A program made the position numbers and the translations under genes. A stretch of 64,000 nucleotides of DNA from Bacteroidota bacterium (GTDB taxonomy: Bacteria; Bacteroidota; JABWAT01): positions 1 through 64,000 of the forward strand of contig JAFLBE010000024.1 in the NCBI GenBank assembly GCA_017303995.1. Reading direction: 5' to 3'. Each line of letters starts with the position of its first letter. Position 1 is the first letter of the stretch. The notes under the pieces were generated by a model. That model was not told the origin of the DNA, ran no database searches, and saw nothing but the letters and a program-made list of their open reading frames with translations. Below, piece by piece: positions 13,794-22,728 of this stretch.

Positions 13794-15648
13794 AAAATGG
13801 TTTTCTGAATCTCACCATCAACTGAACCGGGTCACCACCCTTATCAGTGCGCCAGCCGAGGGTAAATCTGAAATCATCATCATCACTGGCAAAACCAAAT
13901 CCGATACTGTTTTTCAGATCATTCAGTTTCATTCCGCTAAAACCATCCCAGGCCTTTTCACCAGGTTTCACAGCATTGATGTATCCAATATCTGTAAAGA
14001 GAAGCAAATTCAAATCAACCGGCAATTCTTCACGTAAATCTTCACTGTGAATCAGGTTTTCAATGCTGAGCAGAGCCATCCGGTTGCCTGCAAATTCATT
14101 CGTTCTGAATCCTGAAAGTGAGCCGGGTCCGCCAATTTCATATAACTTCTGCAGGGGAATATTTCCGTCACCGGTTCCAATTCTCAACCGGGCATTCAGG
14201 TTATCATATTCTGAAAAACTGGTATAGCCTCTGAGGTCCATCTGAAACCGGTTGTAATCAAAATCACCTTTCAATCCACCGCCTGCGAGTTCTGCACTTG
14301 TTTTTAGGTAAACACCTTTTCGTTCCATTCCAAAGTCAGAAACCTTGTCCAGTTCACCGGAAATTACAATTGCACGGCTTTCTCCGTCCTGAATGGCAGG
14401 GTTTAATCTGAATTGTTTGTCACCGCCAAAAAGTGACCATTGAACGCTGTTTTCGAGTGATGCGTATTCATTGTTCTGATATTCAACCGTTATACGAGCA
14501 TCCGGAGTAAAATATTGCGATAAATGAAAGCTTACGCCTTTTACATTGTACCAGTCAAGAAAATCTTCACGGGCAAGCAGTCCCATAATCGTATTTTCAA
14601 ACTGGGAAATTTTCCAGTCGTCTTTTGCTTCAGTAAAACTATAACCGGCAACACCAATTTCCGTCCGGTAGTCGTCATTGATCCAACGGTCAAATGCACC
14701 CTTGTACTGAAGTTTTTGATTTCCAAAACTGTATCCTAAAAATCCATGTACTGCAAATTGGCGATCTTCGTGCCAGTTGTAATTTTTACCCTTCTGGTAA
14801 CCCAGGTAAAATCCGTCTGCACGGTTGTAGGCAACCTGGGGCTGGCTATCATCATACCAATAAGATTCATCATCAAAGGTACGGGAATTGCCCCAGCGTG
14901 AATCAAGATTTTTCGCCTGTTTTTCGGGGTCAATACTGGTATAGCCACCACGAGGTTTTTTAGGTGAATGGCGTTTTCCGGCATCCATGGTTTCCGTATC
15001 AGATTTCACTTCGCTGATGGTTCCGGAAACTTTTGATCCGTCTTCCCGGTTCACTTTTCCGCCAACAGAAACCACATCACCATTAATAACAGCGCTTTTT
15101 TTCAGATTCACATCACCATTTACAGCAACTGCATCACCCTCAACTTTTCCCATTACCGTCAGATTTCCGTTGATGACCATTACTTTGTTGGGAATGGTTT
15201 CATCTTCTTCTACGACCTTATCATTGACATAACGGGAAACTTCCTGTGCATCCTCCAATTCTTTTCCGATTTCCTCAGCCTCAGCCTCCAATGCTTTCAT
15301 TTCAGCTTCAGCGGCTTGAAGTTCTTCTTTCAGAGATTCAAGTTCAAGTTGTTTTTCTTCAGAGGATTCTTCAGTCTCAAGTTCTTTCAACCGGTCGTGA
15401 AGGCGTTCAGTACGTTTTTGCAGATTTTTCTGGCGGGCATCAAGATCCCGGTTGGCATCCCGTTGTTTTTCATCGAGAAGCTCACTGATTTTTTCACCAA
15501 GATCTTCCATTTTCTGTGCAAGTTCTTCTGAAAGTTTTTCGATTTTTTTCTCAAGCTTTTTGTCAGTTTTATCCTGAGCAAAAGCAGGTTGTACCGCGAA
15601 AACGGTAACTAAAGTGAAAGCCATACCGGCTATAACAAAATTTTTCAT
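13792..15648 (-). CDS. Outer-membrane protein: coiled coil, bactofilin-like repeat and Omp85-type barrel
   Basis: The signal peptide is MKNFVIAGMAFTLVTVFAVQPAFAQ. A long coiled coil follows (about 30-140, KLEKKIEKLSEELAQKMEDL...). A beta-helix-like segment of the polymer-forming or bactofilin type comes next (VMVINGNLTVMGKVEGDAVAVNGDV). The C-terminal 300 residues look like a surface-antigen/Omp85 beta barrel (YEIGGPGSLSGFRTNEFAGNRMALL, final MVRFRKPF with terminal Phe). The ATG at 15648 has GGAGG before it; the longer frame starts with a TTG inside the promoter. A third ECF-type promoter lies upstream, so it likely belongs to the envelope-stress regulon. Exact function unknown. Confidence 0.78.
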   Translation of the reverse strand: MKNFVIAGMAFTLVTVFAVQPAFAQDKTDKKLEKKIEKLSEELAQKMEDLGEKISELLDEKQRDANRDLDARQKNLQKRTERLHDRLKELETEESSEEKQLELESLKEELQAAEAEMKALEAEAEEIGKELEDAQEVSRYVNDKVVEEDETIPNKVMVINGNLTVMGKVEGDAVAVNGDVNLKKSAVINGDVVSVGGKVNREDGSKVSGTISEVKSDTETMDAGKRHSPKKPRGGYTSIDPEKQAKNLDSRWGNSRTFDDESYWYDDSQPQVAYNRADGFYLGYQKGKNYNWHEDRQFAVHGFLGYSFGNQKLQYKGAFDRWINDDYRTEIGVAGYSFTEAKDDWKISQFENTIMGLLAREDFLDWYNVKGVSFHLSQYFTPDARITVEYQNNEYASLENSVQWSLFGGDKQFRLNPAIQDGESRAIVISGELDKVSDFGMERKGVYLKTSAELAGGGLKGDFDYNRFQMDLRGYTSFSEYDNLNARLRIGTGDGNIPLQKLYEIGGPGSLSGFRTNEFAGNRMALLSIENLIHSEDLREELPVDLNLLLFTDIGYINAVKPGEKAWDGFSGMKLNDLKNSIGFGFASDDDDFRFTLGWRTDKGGDPVQLMVRFRKPF

Positions 15649-15672
15649 AGTGCCTCCTGTGGTCTGTGAAAG

Positions 15673-15705
15673 TCTTACGGATTGAATTGAATCAGGTTGC
15701 AAAAA
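15673..15705 (-). promoter_or_regulatory. ECF-type promoter of the outer-membrane protein gene
   Basis: The minus strand reads TTTTTTTGCAAC, 17 bases, GTAAGACT. TGCAAC is at 15701-15696 and GTAAGA at 15678-15673. Compared with the two promoters of the sigma regulon, each box differs at one base (G to C, C to A), with the same 17-base spacing and T tract upstream. Confidence 0.6.
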
Positions 15706-15853
15706 AATAAAAAAGGCTGGAAATAACAGTTATCAGACAAACACTTGCTTTCAACAAAAAAACTGAAATAAATTACGCTCTTTTGCCTAATGTACCTTTG
15801 TTTATTAAATTGAACCTTGATCTGCCTGTTTTCACACCTGTAAAATCTGGAAA

Positions 15854-18800
15854 ATGATGAAGAAAGCCATATTTATATCCATCCTTACTATACTGAATTT
15901 TTGTCTTTTTGCTCAGATTCAGCCACCCTCTCCTTTTTCAACTGAAAATATTGAAGTTTTTGCCCTTACTGAGGCTACCGTCGTGGTTAAATCAGGTCAG
16001 GAAATTCAAAACTGCACACTTATTCTCAGAAATGGAAAAATTGAACAGGTTGGAAGTGGTATTCCTGTTCCAGCTGATGCAAGAGTGATCAGCCTGAAAG
16101 GAAAAACGATTTATCCGGGATTTATTGAGCCGTTTGCTTCCGGGTGGACGAAATCGGTCGCCAAACCGGGTGAACCCGGGAAGCCAGCAAAATGGAATCC
16201 GAATGTTAAACCAGAATTATCTGTTTTCGAAAATTCCCTTCCTGATGAAAAAATAATTGAGAAATTTCGTTCTGCCGGATTTACAACAGCCCAGTTTGTT
16301 TCTTCTGATGGAATCATCCGTGGGAAAAGCAGCATTCTCGATCTTGGCACGGGCTCACCAGAAAAGGAAAAAGTAAGTGGACAGGTTGCACAGACATTAT
16401 CCATTTCGCTTCCCGGAATCGGACCAGATCCCAACTCTGAGATGGGTGCAATTGCCCTGATCAGGCAATCATTTTTTGACGCTGACTGGTATGCTGCCAG
16501 CCTTGAAACCTGGAAGAAAAATCCCGGCGGCAATAAACGCCCCGAAAATGATTCGGCACTTGAACAATTAGCATCAGACAAGAAAAACGGAGTTCCCTTT
16601 TATTGCAATGCTGCAGATGAACTTCAAATCCAGCGATTTTCAAAACTTGCAGACGAATTGAAATTCAATGCGGTTTATGTGGCATCAGGAAAAGAGTTTC
16701 GCTGGCTTGATGCCCTTTCACCTTTAAAGTCAGCACAATGGATTGTTCCCGTTATCATTCCAAAAGCTCCGGATGTATCTTCTCCCGAAAAAACAGCAAA
16801 AGTACTTCTCGATGATCTGCTTTTCTGGGATTTTGCCCCGGAAAATCCTGCTCTTCTTTTTGGAAAAGGATTCCGCTTCTCACTGACTTCAAAAGGACTT
16901 CCAGACGGTGCTTCATTTTTAACCAACTTACGCCTTTCTGTTAAACGTGGCCTTCCGGAAAATGAAGCACTGAAATCGATCACAGAAACACCGGCAAAAC
17001 TACTTGGGATTTCTGCCACACACGGTACTCTGGAAGCCGGAAAAACAGCAAATCTGGTTGTCATGTCTGGAAATTTTGCTGACGACAAAACACAGGTCAG
17101 CGAAGTTTGGATTAACGGAAAACGATCATTAATCAACCCGGAAACTGAACCTGATTTTCGTGGCACGTTTGGTTTGGATTCCACTGCTTACACCATCCAG
17201 ATTTCAGGGAAAATCAAATCACCGGCTGTAACGCTAAAACTTGGAGCAAAATCAGTTCCCTTATCCAAAATCCTCATCGAAAACAATCGTCTTTCCGGTG
17301 TTTTTGTTGCAGATTCACTGGGCGGATCCGGACTTGCGACACTTTCAGCCATCAAAACATCTGAGGGTCTTGGCCTAACCCTCAACCATCCGGATGGAAA
17401 ATCTGAATATTTTACATCAGCCCTGAAAACACCATTTAACGAAGTTGCAGATCCTGATAAAGAAAAACAGCCTGTTGATAAGTCAAGTTTCCCACTCACT
17501 TATCCGTTTGGTTCTTTTGGCAGGTCAACAGCTATCCCAGATCAGCCAAAAACAATCATGGTCAAAAACGCCACCATCTGGACCGCCGGAAAAGACGGAA
17601 ATCTCGACCAGTCTGATCTACTTGTTGAAAATGGAAAAATCACCAAAACCGGGGAAAATCTATCTATCCCAGCCGGTGCAGTTGTCATTGATGGAACAGG
17701 AAAACATGTTACCCCCGGGCTCATCGACGCCCATAGTCACACTGCCATTTCAAGTGGAGTGAATGAAACCGGACAGCCAGTGACTGCAGAAGTGCGCATC
17801 GAAGATGTGGTTGATCCATCAGATATAGCCATTTATTACCAGCTTGCCGGCGGGGTAACCACTTCCAATCAAATGCACGGATCCGCGAATGCCATTGGCG
17901 GACAAACCAATATTTCAAAGTGGCGCTGGGGTCAACCTGCTGAAGAACTTAAACTGAAAGGTGCCTACCCTGGAATTAAGTTTGCGCTGGGTGAAAACCC
18001 GAAACAATCCAACTGGGGTGATGGAAACCGGTATCCCCGAACCAGAATGGGTGTTTATGAAACCATTCGGGATGATTTTATCCGGGCAAAGGAATACAAA
18101 AAGAATCTGGAAACCTGGAATAAAACAAAAAAAGGAGTTGCACCACGTCGAAATCTTGAGCTTGAAACTTTGGTTGAAATTCTTGATGGAAAACGTGGCA
18201 TTCAGTGCCACTCTTATGTTCAGTCAGAAATTCTGGCTTTGATGCGCATTGGCGAAGAACTGGGATTCAAAGTCAAAACCTTTCAGCACATCCTCGAAGG
18301 ATATAAAGTTGCCGGAGAAATGGCAAAACATGGTGCTGGCGGTTCAGCATTTTCTGACTGGTGGGCTTACAAATATGAGGTTATTGACGCCATTCCTTAT
18401 AACGGACCCATCATGCACCAACAAGGTGTTGTCGTTTCCTACAATTCTGATTCAGATGAAATGGCCCGGCGTCTCAATACCGAAGCTGCAAAAGCTGTAA
18501 AATATGGTGGACTTGAACCCGAAGAAGCCATTAAGTTTATAACGATCAATGCTGCGATAAATCTTGGAATCGAAAAACAAACCGGAAGTCTTGAAGCCGG
18601 GAAAGATGCTGATTTTGTCATTTGGAACGGGAATCCGCTCTCCACTTTCAGCAAGCCCGAGCAAACCTGGATTGACGGCAGAAAATACTTTGATCTTCAG
18701 GAAGATGAAGGGCTCAGGAAAAACATAAAAAATAAAAAGCAGGTTCTGACCCAGAAAATCCTTAAGTCCGGTGTTCCCATGGATAAATCTGACAAAGGAA

Positions 18801-18880
18801 AACCTGCCAATCTCAAAATTGACCGATGTATGGAAGTTTTTGATGAACACACTTATGGAATCCATGGAGAAAACCAATGA
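15854..18880 (+). CDS. Large exported amidohydrolase (imidazolonepropionase-like), two tandem halves
   Basis: The signal peptide MMKKAIFISILTILNFCLFAQ sends it across the inner membrane. Two amidohydrolase halves follow. The N-terminal half (about 30-430) has the beta-sandwich and LEAGKTANLVVMSG end but no HxH metal motif (YPGFIEPFASGW in its place). The C-terminal half (about 565-985) has the metal site VTPGLIDAHSHTAI, downstream His candidates in IQCHSYVQSE and VKTFQHILEGYK, and the LEAGKDADFVIWNGNPL end. The substrate is unknown; such pairs are common in FCB bacteria and may act on peptides or cyclic amides. The stop overlaps the next gene as ATGA. Confidence 0.85.
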   Translation: MMKKAIFISILTILNFCLFAQIQPPSPFSTENIEVFALTEATVVVKSGQEIQNCTLILRNGKIEQVGSGIPVPADARVISLKGKTIYPGFIEPFASGWTKSVAKPGEPGKPAKWNPNVKPELSVFENSLPDEKIIEKFRSAGFTTAQFVSSDGIIRGKSSILDLGTGSPEKEKVSGQVAQTLSISLPGIGPDPNSEMGAIALIRQSFFDADWYAASLETWKKNPGGNKRPENDSALEQLASDKKNGVPFYCNAADELQIQRFSKLADELKFNAVYVASGKEFRWLDALSPLKSAQWIVPVIIPKAPDVSSPEKTAKVLLDDLLFWDFAPENPALLFGKGFRFSLTSKGLPDGASFLTNLRLSVKRGLPENEALKSITETPAKLLGISATHGTLEAGKTANLVVMSGNFADDKTQVSEVWINGKRSLINPETEPDFRGTFGLDSTAYTIQISGKIKSPAVTLKLGAKSVPLSKILIENNRLSGVFVADSLGGSGLATLSAIKTSEGLGLTLNHPDGKSEYFTSALKTPFNEVADPDKEKQPVDKSSFPLTYPFGSFGRSTAIPDQPKTIMVKNATIWTAGKDGNLDQSDLLVENGKITKTGENLSIPAGAVVIDGTGKHVTPGLIDAHSHTAISSGVNETGQPVTAEVRIEDVVDPSDIAIYYQLAGGVTTSNQMHGSANAIGGQTNISKWRWGQPAEELKLKGAYPGIKFALGENPKQSNWGDGNRYPRTRMGVYETIRDDFIRAKEYKKNLETWNKTKKGVAPRRNLELETLVEILDGKRGIQCHSYVQSEILALMRIGEELGFKVKTFQHILEGYKVAGEMAKHGAGGSAFSDWWAYKYEVIDAIPYNGPIMHQQGVVVSYNSDSDEMARRLNTEAAKAVKYGGLEPEEAIKFITINAAINLGIEKQTGSLEAGKDADFVIWNGNPLSTFSKPEQTWIDGRKYFDLQEDEGLRKNIKNKKQVLTQKILKSGVPMDKSDKGKPANLKIDRCMEVFDEHTYGIHGENQ

Positions 18881-20184
18881 AAACTTTCCTTCTTACCCTT
18901 TTAACTTTTACCACTTTTTCAGTTTCAGCCAATGACTTTCCATCGGCAAATAAACAAACCAAACCAATTGCACTCGTTGGCGGAACCATTCATACTCTTA
19001 TAGGTGAAACCATCGAAAATGGAACGGTTCTCTTCGAAAACGGAAAAATCTCCTCCGTTGGAAAAAATCTAACCCTTCCTGAAGGAACCGAAGTTATTTC
19101 AATTTCCGGCAAACAAGTCTGGCCGGCCATTCTTGCACCTGCTTCTGTTTTGGGACTAAGAGAGATTGATGCCGTCAGGCAAACCAATGATCAGGCTGAA
19201 ATGGGAAGCAACAATGCTGATATCAGGGCTGAAATTGGGTACAACACTGACAGCGAACTGATTCCGGTTGCCCGTGCAAATGGCATTGGTTACAATCTCA
19301 CAATTCCGGTTGGCGGACTCATTGCCGGTCATGCTGCTTTAATGAAACTCAACGGTTGGACATGGGAAGAAACCCTGGTGAAAAAGAATGCGGGACTTGT
19401 CATCAACTGGCCGGCTATGCAGGTTTCAACTGCTCCCTGGATCAGAACTTCTGCTGAAGACCAGAAAAAACAAATCCAAAAAAATCTTGAGGAAATAAAA
19501 ACAATTTTTGAGGAGGCACGGGCTTACCAAAAGGCAAAAAAATCAGCTCTCTCAGAAAACCATGTTTATGACTCAAAATGGGAAGGTTTGCTTCCTGTAC
19601 TTGAGAAAACTGAACCTGTCATTGTAAATGCAGATGAGCTTCTCCAGATTCTTGCGGCAATTCAATTTTGTAAAGAACAAGATTTAAAGATGATTTTGCT
19701 TGGTGGAAAAGAAGGCTACAAGTGCCTTGATGTTCTTAAGGCGAATCAGATTCCGGTTTTGATTGGTTCTGTCTTTTCTCTTCCCGGCAACCGGGATGAT
19801 GAGTATGACATTTCTTATAAAATGGCCAAAATTTATCATACTGCCGGGATTCCATTTGCCATAACCAATCTGAATTCTGATATGTCAGGATCAGAAAGCA
19901 ACCTGAGGAACCTGCCCTATGAAGCGGGCTATTCAGTCGGTTTTGGACTTCCCCACGATGAAGGATTCAAGGCAATTTCATTGTATCCCGCCCAAATTCT
20001 GGGTGTTTCTGACCGGATTGGTTCATTGGAAGCAGGAAAAGATGCATCTTTACTGGTTACTGATGGCGATCCGCTTGAAGTTATCAGTCAGGTCGAATTC
20101 TTGTTTATTGACGGCGCTAAAATTGATCTTAAAAGTCGTCACACCGTCCTGCGGGATAAATATGAAGAACGTTGGAAACAGTAA
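18877..20184 (+). CDS. Exported amidohydrolase-like protein lacking the HxH motif
   Basis: The signal peptide is MKTFLLTLLTFTTFSVSANDF. The sequence has the amidohydrolase composite fold (IALVGGTIHTLIGETIENGTVLFENGKISSVG at the start, LEAGKDASLLVTDGDPLEV near the end). Where the metal-binding His-x-His should be it reads VWPAILAPASVLGLREI. It is translationally coupled to the 1008-residue partner (ATGA overlap at 18877). It is most likely a non-catalytic or altered-site partner subunit of that enzyme. It resembles the N-terminal half of its neighbour, so the locus has three related domains of which only one keeps a full metal site. Confidence 0.82.
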   Translation: MKTFLLTLLTFTTFSVSANDFPSANKQTKPIALVGGTIHTLIGETIENGTVLFENGKISSVGKNLTLPEGTEVISISGKQVWPAILAPASVLGLREIDAVRQTNDQAEMGSNNADIRAEIGYNTDSELIPVARANGIGYNLTIPVGGLIAGHAALMKLNGWTWEETLVKKNAGLVINWPAMQVSTAPWIRTSAEDQKKQIQKNLEEIKTIFEEARAYQKAKKSALSENHVYDSKWEGLLPVLEKTEPVIVNADELLQILAAIQFCKEQDLKMILLGGKEGYKCLDVLKANQIPVLIGSVFSLPGNRDDEYDISYKMAKIYHTAGIPFAITNLNSDMSGSESNLRNLPYEAGYSVGFGLPHDEGFKAISLYPAQILGVSDRIGSLEAGKDASLLVTDGDPLEVISQVEFLFIDGAKIDLKSRHTVLRDKYEERWKQ

Positions 20185-20220
20185 CCTTCTTCAATTAACC
20201 CAACTCTAATCTCTGCAAAA

Positions 20221-20249
20221 TTGGAAGGTTCCCAAAAATTTCCCATCTT
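20221..20249 (+). promoter_or_regulatory. Promoter of the B12 riboswitch operon
   Basis: TTGGAA (20221-20226), a 17-base spacer and CATCTT (20244-20249, continuing TTGC) lie just before the riboswitch. The layout matches other candidate promoters here with TATCTTTG. Confidence 0.6.
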
Positions 20250-20254
20250 TGCAT

Positions 20255-20475
20255 CTGCTTTTCGGTTTCCGTTCCAGGCTTAGCCGGGACGGAATGAAAA
20301 GGGAATGCTGTACGTTCTTTACCGGATAAATCAGCAGCTGCCCCGCAACCGTGATAGGTGAAACCAGGCATAACCACTGTTCCGATTTTAATCGGAACGG
20401 GAAGGGCCCGGATCTTAAAAGAGACCAAAAACTTTTAACACCTTAAGCCGGGAGACCTGCCGGAGAGATTCACCC
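20255..20475 (+). promoter_or_regulatory. Cobalamin (adenosylcobalamin-type) riboswitch
   Basis: The conserved core is unmistakable: AAAAGGGAATGCTGT near 20297, AAATCAGCAGCTG followed by CCCCGCAACCGTGAT (the B12 box region, 20328-20355), CCACTG at 20374, a stem TTCCGAT / ATCGGAA, CGGGAAGGG at 20398, and AAGCCGGGAGACCTGCCGG at 20444-20463. It lies 120 bases before the first gene of the B12 uptake operon. The leader after the core (20476-20585) would hold the expression platform. With no clear terminator hairpin, control of translation at the GGGAG before 20591 is plausible. B12 binding should shut the operon down. Confidence 0.96.
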
Positions 20476-20590
20476 GTTTCCGAGGGAGAACCGATGGTGG
20501 GCACCGGCTAATTCTTTTCTTACCCGACTGCTTGCCTTCCTGCCCAACCCCGGAGCGGATAACATCAATCCGTAAAACCAAGGGAGTTTT

Positions 20591-21622
20591 ATGTCATTCA
20601 AACTGCTTTTTTCTTTTCTTTTTATTTCCGCGATTTTCTTTTCATGTTCAGAATCTTCCGACTCAGAAGAAGTTTCAACAACGATTCCCGACAAACTTTT
20701 CATTCCGGCTTATGGTCCGTTCGGGACTTCAAATGCTGATTTGTCAGTCTACGATTTTTCAGGTGATTCCATCTACACTTTCGCTTATAAATCTGTAAAT
20801 GGCAAACAATTACCCGCTGGAGCTCAATCTGTTTTTTTAACACATAATCTGCTTTACATCTGCAGCGTTGACGGAAATTCAATCACTGTTCTCAACCCTG
20901 AAACGTTCAAAGAAGTTTTACAAAAAACCTATCCGACTGGCACGGGTGTCAATTATCTGACATCTGCAGATGGAATTACCGGTTATGCCACTGATGTCTA
21001 TCAAGCTCAGGTTTACAAAATCAGGCTGAGTGATTTATCAGTTTTGGATACAGTAAAGGTAGGTAACTATCCATGGCAACTTGAACTGATCGGTAACCGT
21101 CTTTTTGTTGCCAACTCAGGATACGGGTATGGAAACACTATTTCAGTCATTGATATTTCCAACATGACAGTTTCTAAAACGCTTACTGTTTCAGAAAACC
21201 CAACTTTTATGAAGAAATCGGGTACACGGCTTCTGGTTGAATGTTCAGGAATAAGCTGGTCAACTCCTGTTGTTGACGGAAAACTATATCTGATCAACGG
21301 AGAAACGGCCACCAAACTCGATTCCCTCACTATCACCGGTGGTTTTTACAGTGAGCTGTCTGTATCTGAAAACCAGTCTGTGTTTTTTGAGAAATCAGGC
21401 ATAAAAAAAGTCTCCTTTGACGCTAAATTTGGCAGTCTTACCGAGGTGAGTTTGGTTGGAGGAAATCCTGTTCTGATAGGAAATGATCTTAAGTTTACCA
21501 TCGGTGAGTCTTACAGTTCCACCCTTAAAAAAATCGAAAATGGTCTGCTTGTAAAAACCTTTAAAACAGCTGACTCTCCTTCTGGTAATTATGTCATTTC
21601 CTTTAAAACAGTTAAGAAATAG
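20591..21622 (+). CDS. Beta-propeller surface lipoprotein, BtuG-like candidate B12-binding protein
   Basis: The lipoprotein signal has a lipobox (AIFFSC, Cys19 or so). The rest reads as a YVTN/YncE-type beta propeller of short strands (LFVANSGYGYGNTISVID, YICSVDGNSITVLNPETF). In Bacteroides, surface propeller lipoproteins named BtuG bind B12 tightly and hand it to the TonB receptor BtuB. This gene is the first one after the cobalamin riboswitch and shares an operon with a TonB receptor, so a BtuG-like role is a reasonable inference. Sequence similarity to BtuG was not measured. GGGAG precedes the ATG. Confidence 0.75.
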   Translation: MSFKLLFSFLFISAIFFSCSESSDSEEVSTTIPDKLFIPAYGPFGTSNADLSVYDFSGDSIYTFAYKSVNGKQLPAGAQSVFLTHNLLYICSVDGNSITVLNPETFKEVLQKTYPTGTGVNYLTSADGITGYATDVYQAQVYKIRLSDLSVLDTVKVGNYPWQLELIGNRLFVANSGYGYGNTISVIDISNMTVSKTLTVSENPTFMKKSGTRLLVECSGISWSTPVVDGKLYLINGETATKLDSLTITGGFYSELSVSENQSVFFEKSGIKKVSFDAKFGSLTEVSLVGGNPVLIGNDLKFTIGESYSSTLKKIENGLLVKTFKTADSPSGNYVISFKTVKK

Positions 21623-21631
21623 TACTTTCTG

Positions 21632-21844
21632 ATGGAAAATAAAAATCCAACCGGATGTATATTCCCCTCCTGCAGTTGCCAGTACAGATGTGCCGATCTG
21701 TTCAGCAAAAAGGTTCCTGATCTCCGGGGTGGTAAATGTGCTGCGTGCAATAAACCCTCAACTGTTTACCAATCAGGGTCTCTATATTTTTGCAAATCCT
21801 GTCTTGCAGATCAATTGGGACTTGTAAAAAAGGAATCCGCATGA
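21632..21844 (+). CDS. Small cysteine-rich protein in the B12 operon, unknown
   Basis: This 70-residue protein has eight Cys in two groups: C-x4-C-x-C-x3-C near the N-terminus (GCIFPSCSCQYRC) and two CxxC pairs (KCAACNK, FCKSCLAD) that look like a zinc ribbon. There is no signal peptide. It starts 10 bases after the propeller gene, and its stop overlaps the next gene by ATGA, so it is translated as part of the operon. I do not recognise a family. A cytoplasmic metal-binding or cobalt-handling role is imaginable but unproven. Confidence 0.7.
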   Translation: MENKNPTGCIFPSCSCQYRCADLFSKKVPDLRGGKCAACNKPSTVYQSGSLYFCKSCLADQLGLVKKESA

Positions 21845-22728
21845 AGATTCTTTTTTTTCTTCTGGTTTCTTTTTCGGTTCATGCCCAGACGCCAGGTGCT
21901 GACAAAGTTCTATCCTGGAAATTCGGGAATAATACTGATTTTGGGCAGTCCTCTGAATTTTTTCCTGCAAATGTAATCGGGAATCCTGATACGGCAGCTT
22001 CAGTGACAGTTCCTTCGGCAAACCCGGAACACGTGGTCAGTCTTGGCCTGGGTGGCTGGATCATTCTTGAATTTACTGATAATCTGATCATTAACGGACA
22101 AGGACCTGATTTTGTTATTTTTGAAAATGTATTCTGGCCGGGCGGAGATTCGACAAGGTCATGGAAGGAGCCCGGAATTGTTTCAGTTTCAGAAGATGGT
22201 ATTCACTTTTTTACCTTTCCTTACGATTCTGTTTCCTGGTCTGGATGTGCCGGTACATTGCCGACGATCGGTTCAGAAAATCCGCAAAACTGGCCTGCCT
22301 GTGGTGGAAATGCTTTTGATCTTGAAGGAAGTGGTATGAATGCAGTCAGGTTTGTTAAAATTGATGATCGGTCCAAATGGAATCCTTTCGGATCTGGGTT
22401 TGATTTGGATGCGGTGGTTGCAATTAACAGCGTGCCGGTTTCAGTTTCGGATTACCTGGAAGAAATTCCCCATAAATTAACCCTTCGTGCATGGCCAAAT
22501 CCATTTAACCCGGAAACAACTCTTAATTGGGTTCAACCGGTTTCCGGTCGGGTTTCATTCAGTTTGGTTTCCTTAACCGGTGAAACTTTAAAAAACTGGG
22601 CAGAAACCTTTTCTGCCGGAAGCCAGCAACACAGGCTTGCTTTGGGTGAATTTTCGTCTGGTGTCTACCTCCTTAGAATTCAAACTGGCTTTCATTCCGG
22701 ATTTATCAAACTGGTATTAGTGAAATGA
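21841..22728 (+). CDS. Secreted surface protein with type IX sorting tail, B12 locus
   Basis: I use the ATG at 21841, which overlaps the preceding stop (ATGA) and opens a signal peptide (MKILFFLLVSFSVHAQ). The body is of the type often called cell surface protein in B12 loci: GGWIILEFTDNLIINGQGPDFVIFENVFW, EPGIVSVSEDGIHFFTFP and GSGFDLDAVVAIN. The C-terminal 80 residues are a type IX secretion (Por) sorting domain (RAWPNPFNPETTLNW ... GVYLLRIQTG), so it is exported to the cell surface. With the receptor downstream it probably helps capture cobalamin. The ligand is not shown by the sequence alone. Confidence 0.78.
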   Translation: MKILFFLLVSFSVHAQTPGADKVLSWKFGNNTDFGQSSEFFPANVIGNPDTAASVTVPSANPEHVVSLGLGGWIILEFTDNLIINGQGPDFVIFENVFWPGGDSTRSWKEPGIVSVSEDGIHFFTFPYDSVSWSGCAGTLPTIGSENPQNWPACGGNAFDLEGSGMNAVRFVKIDDRSKWNPFGSGFDLDAVVAINSVPVSVSDYLEEIPHKLTLRAWPNPFNPETTLNWVQPVSGRVSFSLVSLTGETLKNWAETFSAGSQQHRLALGEFSSGVYLLRIQTGFHSGFIKLVLVK

